NCBI GenBank assembly: GCA_019359355.1
Contig: JAHHHM010000034.1
Coordinates: 1 to 51,860, forward strand
DNA length: 51,860 bases
Reading direction: 5' to 3'
DNA from: Microcoleus vaginatus WJT46-NPBG5
Lineage (GTDB): Bacteria > Cyanobacteriota > Cyanobacteriia > Cyanobacteriales > Oscillatoriaceae
A program made the position numbers and the translations under genes. This document shows, one piece after another, positions 8,264 through 16,017 of the stretch. The number at the start of each line of letters is the position of its first letter. Within the stretch, counting starts at the first letter, position 1. The notes under the pieces are model-generated. The model saw only the letters and a program-made list of their open reading frames with translations, was not told where the DNA came from and made no database searches.

Positions 8264-8545
8264 CTATTCATCAGGCTCAATGGTGCTGGTGAGTCCATGA
8301 TTTTTTAAGGTTTCGCTGTAAAATTCAGCGTGTTCCAGCGCACAGGTGATTACCAAAGCAAGTCCATTGGTATGGGCTTCCATCATAATGCTGACCGCTT
8401 GCGGCTGAGTCAGGCTGGGCACGGTCTTCATCAACGCCTGCACTACGTGTTCCATTGAGTTGAACTCATCGTTATGGAGCAGAACACGATAACGAGGTGC
8501 AAGCTTACGGACCGTTGAACTTTTTTCAATGGTCTCGACTGACAC
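8264..8545 (-). CDS. clpS: ATP-dependent Clp protease adaptor ClpS
   Basis: ClpS docks on the ClpA/ClpC N-domain and delivers N-degron substrates to the Clp protease. The 93-residue protein has the core YRVLLHNDEFNSMEHVVQAL (residues 21-40), whose Asn-Asp pair lines the N-degron pocket. The helical EAHTNGLALVITC segment and the trailing CALEHAEFYSETL are also family-typical. Length matches short cyanobacterial ClpS1. It precedes the CPBP protease on the same strand. Confidence 0.95.
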   Translation of the reverse strand: MSVETIEKSSTVRKLAPRYRVLLHNDEFNSMEHVVQALMKTVPSLTQPQAVSIMMEAHTNGLALVITCALEHAEFYSETLKNHGLTSTIEPDE

Positions 8546-8692
8546 TATCTCTATCCTCTCTAGTCAGTTATTTACAATTGTTTACTCTATAGTAATTAGA
8601 TTGTTATATAAATCCAAGTTCGTCAACTCCCTTGAGTGTGAGAACCGTTTACTGCATATTTCTTCGATAAAGTCAAGTCCCACCCTAGTATT

Positions 8693-9079
8693 TTACCACA
8701 ACCGCTGAACCGGATAAGCATCAAAAGCAGAATCAGCACTCAGGACAGCTATCTGCTCCACCATCGCTTGTGAAATGATCAGCCGATCAAATGGATCGCG
8801 GTGATGCAGCGGAAGCGTGCTTACAGCCTCAAGGTGGTCAAAATTGATGTTCAGCAAATTGAAATCATTAAAACTGAACTGCTGCTCTATAAATTCTCTA
8901 AAAGGGACACCAAAATTCAGCTTGCCGATGCTTTGCTTAACCGCCATCTCCCAAATGCTCGCTATACTGATCCGCTTATCATTATTCTCATCTTCCATAA
9001 GTAGACGTGCGGCGTCGCTCAGTTTTGAATTGCCGGTAAAAAACCAAATAAACGTATGAGTATCTAGTAGCAACCTCAT
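8693..9079 (-). CDS. PIN-domain toxin, VapC-like
   Basis: PIN proteins are Mg-dependent endoribonucleases, usually the toxins of VapBC modules. The 128-residue product starts at the ATG at 9079, which overlaps the upstream gene's stop as ATGA; an ATG three codons earlier would overlap further and is less likely. Acidic site residues are visible: Asp5 in LLLDTHTFIW, Glu in SIWEMAVKQ (near 45), and the RDPFDRLIISQA motif (near 96-107) followed by SADSAFDAY. All four expected acidic positions seem present, so it should be active. Confidence 0.88.
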   Translation of the reverse strand: MRLLLDTHTFIWFFTGNSKLSDAARLLMEDENNDKRISIASIWEMAVKQSIGKLNFGVPFREFIEQQFSFNDFNLLNINFDHLEAVSTLPLHHRDPFDRLIISQAMVEQIAVLSADSAFDAYPVQRLW

Positions 9080-9339
9080 TCCATGCACTCCTTAAAGTCT
9101 TCTAGGGGTTCGTCAAAGTCATCTGATATCCAGATTAAGCCTTTAGCAGTACCAAACAAAGGAGGGCGACGCTGCTTATCTGGCGTCCCATTCCCTTGTT
9201 CCTCTCGCGTTTCCTCACCGGCATCCCCATTCGCTGTCTCAATATCCTGAACCTCAATGACAATCTCCACTCCATCAGGAATGTTAATTTTTTCTAAAAG
9301 TTCAATAATTTGACCTCGTTTGATTCCTTTAACTTTCAT
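9076..9339 (-). CDS. Probable antitoxin of the PIN-domain module
   Basis: This 87-residue protein lies directly upstream of the PIN toxin and overlaps it by ATGA, the usual antitoxin-toxin order. The N-terminal 30 residues (MKVKGIKRGQIIELLEKINI) fit a short DNA-binding region of the AbrB/RHH-like kind seen in small cyanobacterial antitoxins, but the fold is not certain. The acidic C-terminal tail ending in DDFDEPLEDF is typical of the toxin-wrapping part of VapB proteins. A Gly/Glu/Arg-rich linker separates the two. The module probably represses its own promoter in the AT-rich DNA upstream. Confidence 0.72.
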   Translation of the reverse strand: MKVKGIKRGQIIELLEKINIPDGVEIVIEVQDIETANGDAGEETREEQGNGTPDKQRRPPLFGTAKGLIWISDDFDEPLEDFKECME

Positions 9340-9468
9340 CAGGCTTTCTCCTATTGCTTGGATGGTTTAAGTTTATCATTGTTGGCTTTAAGTAAAAAAT
9401 ACCCAGATTTATACTCTTTTAAAAAATACTCTAAATTTTAATAAGAAATCAATTAATTAACTTCTGTC

Positions 9469-9657
9469 TTGTATTTATTACCTTCGGTTTCTCACGAACT
9501 AATACAGATTTTAAGTAAATCTAAGCAATTAGCAAAGGTTTTATGGTTGTTGCGTATTAATATAATTAGTAAAGTTTTTTCTCGATTTTGGGGAGATATT
9601 TTGCCGGCACCAAACCGTCTTCAGCCGCCTATAGGGGATTATCCCTACCAATTGTGA
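9469..9657 (+). CDS. Possible small basic protein
   Basis: A 62-codon frame begins at TTG with no ATG available; the true start is unclear. The C-terminal half, with WGDILPAPNRLQPPIGDYP, reads like real protein rather than noise. The flanking DNA is AT-rich. I do not recognise a family and see no ribosome-binding site. The rest of the 9340-9731 gap shows no other feature. Confidence 0.3.
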   Translation: MYLLPSVSHELIQILSKSKQLAKVLWLLRINIISKVFSRFWGDILPAPNRLQPPIGDYPYQL

Positions 9658-9731
9658 GGCAATCTCGCTCTCGCTTCCGCAACAACCGGCTCTTAAAATT
9701 AAGGAAAACGTAAAATTTTTAGATTAATTCT

Positions 9732-10142
9732 ATGAAGCCAGCATCCATCAACTGTGCCGGCCCATTTCAACCTAGCCAAATTATCTGCCTAGAACATCAA
9801 AACAGCTACCTGTACGCCGAAGTTATCGACATTATCGAAGCGCGTCAGATGTGTTGGGGGCGGCCTATTATGCTAGCAGTATGGCTTGCCGGCACTGAGC
9901 GACCGACTGAGGGACTGTTCGAGCAATTACCCGAATTGTATGACTTGCGCGACGGGGCTGACTTTCTCTTACCCATTAGTTTATTCCGTCCAGCGTTCGA
10001 TACAGAACTAATTTCCCTCCTGCCTCAGTTAGAAACACCCCTCGAAAACAAGCCGGTGGACGCCCCAAAAATTGCCCACCGCCAGCTTCGAGAATTCGTC
10101 CACCAAATTTGGCAAGCTTACCCAACAGCGTTTCAAGTTTAA
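9732..10142 (+). CDS. Conserved cyanobacterial hypothetical protein
   Basis: A 136-residue soluble protein with no signal peptide or membrane segment. It is rich in hydrophobic and acidic residues, with recognisable stretches CLEHQNSYLYAEVIDII (near 19-35), MCWGRPIMLAVW (near 40-51), YDLRDGADFLLPISLFRPA (near 70-88) and a C-terminal helix QLREFVHQIWQAYP. It looks like a conserved cyanobacterial family of unknown function, by impression only. The gene stands alone. The upstream 70 nt are AT-rich. Confidence 0.75.
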   Translation: MKPASINCAGPFQPSQIICLEHQNSYLYAEVIDIIEARQMCWGRPIMLAVWLAGTERPTEGLFEQLPELYDLRDGADFLLPISLFRPAFDTELISLLPQLETPLENKPVDAPKIAHRQLREFVHQIWQAYPTAFQV

Positions 10143-10765
10143 GGTGTATTTCCCTAGCTTGCTAACAAACGAATGTCTAGAAATACTTGATTTTTCTTCA
10201 TACGATGATCCATCTACGTAACCGCCGCTTTCTGACATTCTTTCGTAAGGCAGATAATTATGCCTAGGTGAAAAGATGTCAGCCACCTTTGCAACGAGTT
10301 CATCTCGTTGGCACGCGATTTCAGCTCACAGATAGGAGGGAATTTTGCTAAAGCGTTAGGCAAACTGCATGGTAGATCGTAAATCAAGCCGGCACAATTA
10401 GAAAAACCATCCCACAGTTTCCCGCTTTCTTTGACTCCCTCATCCGCGAACCTAACTTGAAAATTTCCCGCAGTCTTGTCGTGTGCAACTGTTGCTCTTA
10501 TTCTGAAGTTAGACAAAATATAGAGTCACCGAGTTAGAGCAGCAAAAAGACTGTTCAAGCTGTAATCATCCCTTTTGGGCCTGAGAGTTTATTTTAAATA
10601 ATCCCAATAATCGCTGGATAATTTCATGCCATCCTGATGCACCCTAACAGCAGCAGTTATGGCAAACTCGATTTTCTACAGCAGATGCAAACCAGTTACG
10701 AGCGCTACCCTTAAACATACAACCGACTTCCAGAATGGCCATTGATTCTGGTTTCTTTCCCAACA
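10143..10765. other. 623-bp stretch without a supportable gene
   Basis: Short frames on both strands (for example minus 10214-10516 and a 25-codon plus frame near 10638) do not resemble known proteins and have no start signals. The region may hold decayed gene remnants. No strong repeat or hairpin was seen. Confidence 0.4.
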
Positions 10766-10960
10766 TTACAGGCTAGGGACTAATTGAATGCGACCAGCAT
10801 CCATCTCGTCCATCAATAGCTCAAGCGCTTCGTAATCAACATCAGAGATATACCCTTGGCGGGTCAGCTCATAGTTGATTTCATTTTCGATATCAGGCGT
10901 CAGTCGCTTAAAGTATAAAGCTTTCTCCACAAGTTGACGAATCACGGCAGTCCCTTTCAT
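10766..10960 (-). CDS. Small conserved cyanobacterial protein (64 aa)
   Basis: The protein is highly charged and helical, with a motif-like centre EINYELTRQGYISDVDYEAL and the ending DEMDAGRIQLVP. Small proteins of this type are widespread in cyanobacteria, by recollection; the function is unknown. The ATG at 10960 is preceded by no strong ribosome-binding site. The gene is isolated and diverges from the STAS gene. Confidence 0.65.
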   Translation of the reverse strand: MKGTAVIRQLVEKALYFKRLTPDIENEINYELTRQGYISDVDYEALELLMDEMDAGRIQLVPSL

Positions 10961-11412
10961 GCTAGATCAGTAGAATTCCGTACACCATCTATTGTCTGTT
11001 GAAGGGACAAAAGGGAAAGTGATACAGGACTCTCACTTGTAATGATCTCAATCACCAAGCCGATCTAGGGTGATTAGCGTCCCAACGACTTGATTAACCT
11101 CCAGCCGTTGCAGTGATGAGGATCTCTAACTTTTATGATAATGATCACTTGGCTGTTATGCCGAGCGCAACAATACCGAGAATTTACTGAAAAACTACCA
11201 AACCCACAGCCGTCTTAACTTGTGACTTACTAGAGATTTGTATAAGTACATACAATATTTTATAAAAACTTAACGAAAACTTTACAGAAGAGGGGTTTAC
11301 TTGTGAAGATTCAGTAAAACTACTGAACTAGCATGGGCGAACCCAGGGTTTAGGTTTTAAGGTCAAGACATCTCAAACAGTTATTCAGTTTATTAGTCAA
11401 GAGGAGTGATTT
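10961..11412. promoter_or_regulatory. Divergent spacer upstream of the STAS gene
   Basis: The 452-bp spacer becomes AT-rich toward the STAS gene. It holds a 7-bp perfect inverted repeat (AATCACC 11050-11056 with GGTGATT 11069-11075) of unknown meaning. GAGGAGTG just before 11413 is a strong ribosome-binding site. No gene seen. Confidence 0.4.
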
Positions 11413-11748
11413 ATGCAGACACTTATCGTTTCCCCCCAAATTACAGTTTTTCAACCGCAAGGCCGTATCAATGCATCCAACGCCCCAGAACTTCAGAACC
11501 AACTGGTTGCAGCGGTAGCCTCACAAGACGCTTCAGTGATCCTGGTTGATATGCAGCAAGTAGAATCCTTAGATAGCGCCGGCTTAATGGCTTTGGTTGC
11601 GGCACTGACACGGGCACAGAACCTGAATAGACGGTTTAGCCTTTGCTGTGTTTCACCCTCCATCAGAATTATCTTTGAACTGACCCAACTCGATAGAGTC
11701 TTTGAAATTTTTGAAAATCGTGCTGCTTTTGAAGCAACCCTAGCCTAG
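11413..11748 (+). CDS. STAS-domain anti-sigma factor antagonist
   Basis: A 111-residue single STAS domain like SpoIIAA/RsbV. Such proteins bind an anti-sigma kinase in a phosphorylation-dependent way and free a sigma factor or another partner. The core ILVDMQQVESLDSAGLMAL (residues 46-64) contains the phospho-acceptor Ser in LDSAGL. The beginning (FQPQGRINASNAPELQNQL) and the final FEIFENRAAFEATL also fit. GAGGAG 8 nt upstream of the ATG is a good ribosome-binding site. No kinase or phosphatase partner is adjacent, so the partner must be elsewhere. Confidence 0.9.
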   Translation: MQTLIVSPQITVFQPQGRINASNAPELQNQLVAAVASQDASVILVDMQQVESLDSAGLMALVAALTRAQNLNRRFSLCCVSPSIRIIFELTQLDRVFEIFENRAAFEATLA

Positions 11749-12108
11749 TGTTATCCCCTGTCTATCAAATTCATGCTTGGCTAGCAGCAGCTTCCCATAG
11801 CCAATTGTCATTGTATCCCGCTTGATGTGAAGCAAGCTGCCGGCCTCGCCCCATTTCTTCCCACCTGAAATAGAAGAACCGGCATCGGCAACCTGGGGAG
11901 TCAATCTAACCCCTTCAGTTTTAGCCGACTTTAATTGATAGCAAAACCCGACACCCTCGCAACGGCTTAATTGCAACGGGTACGCTTGAAGACTGAAGAT
12001 CGCGCACACTTCTCGCCCTAGCTAGCGACTGACTTTGAAGACCTCCAGTATAGTAAAAGGATAAAAGAAACCGTCCTAGTCACTGGAAGCTAGAAGTAGA
12101 GATTTGCT
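11749..12108. other. 360-bp spacer with no gene seen
   Basis: The 89-codon frame on the minus strand (11740-12009) shows no protein-like motif. No clear terminator after the STAS gene was found. The radical SAM gene starts just beyond. Confidence 0.35.
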
Positions 12109-14889
12109 GTGGCAGTTGCACTAGAAGAATTATTAACACCAGAAATCTTGCAGCCGGCTCGTTACCTCGGTAATGAGTTGGGTGCAGCGCATAAACCCTG
12201 GGAGTCCGCCGCCGTCCGTTGGGTGCTAACTTACCCAGAAATTTATGAAGTGGGTGCCTCAAATCTGGGTCATATCATCCTCTACAACATCCTGAACACC
12301 CAGCCAAGGCAATTGTGCGATCGCGCCTATTTACCGGCACCAGATCTTGCCACAAAGCTTCGCACCACCCAAACTCCCCTATTTGCCGTTGAATCTCGCC
12401 GTCCCCTCACCGACTTCGATATTTTAGGCTTCAGTCTCAGCTATGAACTGGGGGCAACCAATATTCTGGAAATGCTGGATTTAGCCGGCATTCCTTTAAC
12501 CTGGAAAGAACGAAATCAAGGGTGCAACAGTCCCTTAATTTTTGCCGGCGGACAAACAGCAACCTCCAACCCCGAACCCTACGCAGACTTTTTCGACTTC
12601 ATCGCCCTTGGAGATGGGGAAGAACTGCTGCCAGAAATTGGCTTAGTGTTGGAAGAAGGCAAAGCTGCCGGACTGAGCCGAGAAGAATTACTTCTCGATT
12701 TGGCGCAAGTTCCCGGCGTTTATGTGCCGCAATTTTATGACATGGCAGAGGATGGATCGGTTCATCCCAACCGGCTTGACGTGCCAAAACAAATTCTGCG
12801 GCGGGTGGCAACCCCGATGCCAACTTACTCGATTGGGCTGGTTCCATACGTCCAAACCGTACACGACCGGCTCACTGTAGAAATTCGGCGCGGCTGCACT
12901 AGAGGGTGCCGGTTTTGTCAACCGGGAATGCTCACTCGACCGGCAAGAGACGTAGAACCGGAAAAAGTTGTCGATGCCATTGAAAAAGGCATGAGAGCAA
13001 CCGGCCAAAATGAATTTTCCCTACTTTCCCTCAGTTGTTCCGACTACCTCGCATTGCCGGCAGTTGGAGTAGAAATCAAAAATCGGCTTAAAGACGAAAA
13101 TATTACCCTCGCCCTACCCAGCCAGCGCGTTGATCGCTTTGATGAAAACATCGCCAACATCATCGGTGGCACTCGGCAAGGCGGTTTAACCTTTGCCCCA
13201 GAAGCCGGCACCCAACGGATGCGCGACATCGTCAACAAAGGTTTGACAGACGAAGAACTGCTCAGAGGCGTCAAAACCGCCTTTGAGCAAGGCTGGGATA
13301 AAATCAAACTCTACTTTATGATCGGCCTGCCAGGAGAGACTGACGCGGATATTTTAGGCATTGCCGACACAGTCCGCTGGTTGCAGCAGGAATGCCAAGC
13401 CTCTGGTAGAAAACGGCTGAATTTTAACCTAACCATCTCCAATTTCACACCCAAACCGCACACCCCATTCCAGTGGCATTCAGTTTCCACAGCAGAATTT
13501 AAGCGCAAACAAGCACTGCTGCGGTCAGAATTTGGCCGCATGAAAGGCATCAAAGCCAACTTCACCGATATCCGAATCTCAGCGATGGAAGACTTCGTGG
13601 GACGGGGAGATCGCCGGCTGGCAGCGGTTTTGCGTCGGGCGTGGGAACTGGGCACCGGCATGGATGCTTGGTTTGAAAGTGCAGAACGCGCCTATGCTGC
13701 TTGGGGGCAAGCTATTGCCGAAGCCGGTTTAACCTGGAAATACCGGCAAGTCGAGAACGGCGAATGGATTAAGAGCAACGGAGAGTCGCCAACCGGCAAT
13801 GAAGCAGACGCTTTCCAATCTCCCAACCCCCAAATGCCGGCTTCTCAAAACCCCGCCCTCGACAAACCGTTGCCTTGGGATCACATCAACACCGGCATCG
13901 ATAAACAGTGGCTTAAAGCCGACTTGCAACGGGCGCTAGACGCCGCCACAGTGCCGGACTGCTCCTTCGATGGTTGCTCTCACTGTGGGGTGTGTACCCC
14001 CGATTTTGGCCACAATACCGTCATAGACGCGTTGCCAATCCCCGAATTTAGCGGCCACTTTACCCCCAACCAAGAGCGGCTAGCGCGACGGCGCATTTGG
14101 TTTGGCAAACGCGGTGATATGGCGCTTCTGAGTCACTTAGATTTAGTCCGCTTGTTTGAGCGTGCCGTGCGAAGGGCGTCTCTTCCCATTGCTTTTACCG
14201 GCGGGTTTCACCCCCAACCTCGAATTTCGATTGCCAGTGCTCTCACCCTAGGGGCAACCAGCAGTGGCGAGATTGTAGACTTTGAACTAACCGAAGCCGT
14301 TGATATCGACACCTTCCGTGAAAAATTGGCTGCTCAGATGCCGGTGGATATTCCCATTTACCATGTTGAAGCGGTTGACTTAAAAGCGCCCTCTGCAACC
14401 CACCTGCTAGATCGGGCAGAATACTCGATAGCCCTGTGTCTGCTGGATTCAGAACACAACCCACCCCTAAATCCCCAGCAATGGGCAGCTTGGCTGGAGT
14501 CTATCTGGACAAGTGAATTCATCGAGTGGGAGCAAACAACCAAGTCTGGCAAAAAGAAACTTGTCAATCTGCGTGAGCGCTTGTTTGAGCTGAAACTGGT
14601 AGAATCTCAAAAAGATAGAAGCTCTGAACCGGCAAGATGCCAAGAGCGCCAAGACCATCCTGAGTTACCATCGGTAATTCCTGTCTTGAAGCAGAACGCC
14701 ATCTGTGCGCGGAACTGGGCTGTTGTGCGTTACACCGGCAGCGGTCGCAATGACGGCACCCTCTTGCGACCCGATCATTTGGTCTATATGCTGGAGCAAG
14801 TAACCGGCTTGGAGTTTCAGCTGCTGCACACCCATCGGCATCAACTGACCCTGCAATCTTCGTTCTCTGAGTCGCCGGCGATCAGTTGA
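12109..14889 (+). CDS. B12-binding-type radical SAM protein with C-terminal DUF2344
   Basis: This 926-residue protein fuses two modules. The first 600 or so residues are the TIGR03960-type radical SAM enzyme with a B12-binding-like N-terminal region. The 4Fe-4S motif RRGCTRGCRFCQPG gives Cys263, Cys267 and Cys270. The ending (about 660-920) is DUF2344/TIGR03936 (RIWFGKRGDMALLSHLDL, AFTGGFHPQPRIS, ALTLGATSSGEIVDFEL). The linker at 560-600 is Pro/Asn-rich and variable. A cluster DCSFDGCSHCGVC near residue 620-635 may bind another metal cluster. Translation appears to begin at GTG 12109. The enzyme is often next to RNase E or rRNA-related genes, and a tRNA/rRNA or ribosome-linked modification is suspected; the substrate is not known to me. 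rne lies 1.1 kb downstream. Confidence 0.93.
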   Translation: MAVALEELLTPEILQPARYLGNELGAAHKPWESAAVRWVLTYPEIYEVGASNLGHIILYNILNTQPRQLCDRAYLPAPDLATKLRTTQTPLFAVESRRPLTDFDILGFSLSYELGATNILEMLDLAGIPLTWKERNQGCNSPLIFAGGQTATSNPEPYADFFDFIALGDGEELLPEIGLVLEEGKAAGLSREELLLDLAQVPGVYVPQFYDMAEDGSVHPNRLDVPKQILRRVATPMPTYSIGLVPYVQTVHDRLTVEIRRGCTRGCRFCQPGMLTRPARDVEPEKVVDAIEKGMRATGQNEFSLLSLSCSDYLALPAVGVEIKNRLKDENITLALPSQRVDRFDENIANIIGGTRQGGLTFAPEAGTQRMRDIVNKGLTDEELLRGVKTAFEQGWDKIKLYFMIGLPGETDADILGIADTVRWLQQECQASGRKRLNFNLTISNFTPKPHTPFQWHSVSTAEFKRKQALLRSEFGRMKGIKANFTDIRISAMEDFVGRGDRRLAAVLRRAWELGTGMDAWFESAERAYAAWGQAIAEAGLTWKYRQVENGEWIKSNGESPTGNEADAFQSPNPQMPASQNPALDKPLPWDHINTGIDKQWLKADLQRALDAATVPDCSFDGCSHCGVCTPDFGHNTVIDALPIPEFSGHFTPNQERLARRRIWFGKRGDMALLSHLDLVRLFERAVRRASLPIAFTGGFHPQPRISIASALTLGATSSGEIVDFELTEAVDIDTFREKLAAQMPVDIPIYHVEAVDLKAPSATHLLDRAEYSIALCLLDSEHNPPLNPQQWAAWLESIWTSEFIEWEQTTKSGKKKLVNLRERLFELKLVESQKDRSSEPARCQERQDHPELPSVIPVLKQNAICARNWAVVRYTGSGRNDGTLLRPDHLVYMLEQVTGLEFQLLHTHRHQLTLQSSFSESPAIS

Positions 14890-16017
14890 CTCATGGAACT
14901 AAACGGGTCAACAATAGCTCTTTTGTTCTGGCAGTAGGCAAGGATCTGGCATTTCCTAGAGTGCGACTGAGGTTAGCCACGATCTGTTTGATGTGACGCG
15001 GGTAAATAGTTTTGTGTGCAGAACTTTTTGATGCTGTCACCGGCATCATCCCCTAAAGTCAAGGTTTGACTTTGATATCATCAAAACGCCAATCTGTCAA
15101 GAAAAAATGTGGAACGTGCGGGACAAACGTATCTAATTTCTAAACCTCAGCTCAATCAAAGGTTTGGGAAGTTGAGCAATTTTGTAGCTTAACCCTTCCA
15201 GCATTCGATCTGAGTGAGATTGAAAATTTCAAGGCGTTTGCTGCACTGAAAAGTCAAAAAAGACAATTGAAAAATTTTTGGCTTTTTCAGACTGCTTTCA
15301 ACCTCGGTTGCATCTCCAACTTGATTAACAAAAAAGGTACAATTGAACTAAACATGGCCTCAGATGCAATAGATGCAATGAGCCTGGTGCAAACGGTTCA
15401 GACTCCGTGCGGGGATACGCGGAGCCGGCCTAATCCAGCGGCCCTCGTAAAATAGAGTCGCTAACGGAGAAGCAAATTGCTCCAAAGCACTCTGGAGAAT
15501 TCCTAAAGACCTTTCTGCGGGAATCACTCTTTCAGGAAGGAAAACTTCCTCGCCCGGACAAAAGATTTCGATCTTGCGTTGATTGCTTGGATCGGAATTT
15601 ACAATGCACACACGTTTCAAGGGAAGCCGTAGGGGTGGTAGAGTCTAAGCGTGTTTTAGCTCTCATGAATCAGCAGCAGATGCTGGATACTACCGGCTCC
15701 TGAAACACTTCTAGACTTTCTGTATATTCTTGGCAACCTCTTAAACCAAAAGCTCGTTGTCACCAGGGGCGGTACGAACGATTGGTGGATTCTCCAGGGC
15801 AGACTCACTTTGGATTGTAAAGTCAGTCCCTTGTCCGTAATACCCACGCAACTAGAGGGCCTTTAAGGGCGTTTGAAGCTCCCAGCAGAAGTTCTGGGAG
15901 TGGCTTGTTTGTATAACGATCGAGTCCAGATGTACCGGGCGCATCAATTGCGCGTCACGTACAAAGGCACACGCGGCGTAAGTGCCTGAGCGCACTACCA
16001 AGTTTTGAGGAAATTGA
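14890..16017 (+). promoter_or_regulatory. 1.13-kb leader/spacer upstream of rne
   Basis: No convincing gene is present. Visible structure: an 8-bp hairpin AAAGTCAA/TTGACTTT (15055-15062, 15066-15073); U-rich tracts around 15255-15290; a 7-bp hairpin CTCCCAG/CTGGGAG (15879-15885, 15894-15900); and GGCAC/GTGCC (15966-15970, 15982-15986) shortly before GAGGAAA, the rne ribosome-binding site. Bacterial rne leaders are commonly long and cleaved by RNase E for feedback control, and U-rich leader cleavage has been reported in cyanobacteria. That this leader works so is inference. Confidence 0.5.

Noticed and set aside
10214-10516. 100-codon minus-strand ORF
   Set aside because: No recognisable motif, no ribosome-binding site, in a region that looks decayed; kept only as a gap note.
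15360-15620. 86-codon minus-strand ORF in the rne leader
   Set aside because: No family resemblance or start signal; more likely chance in a leader region.
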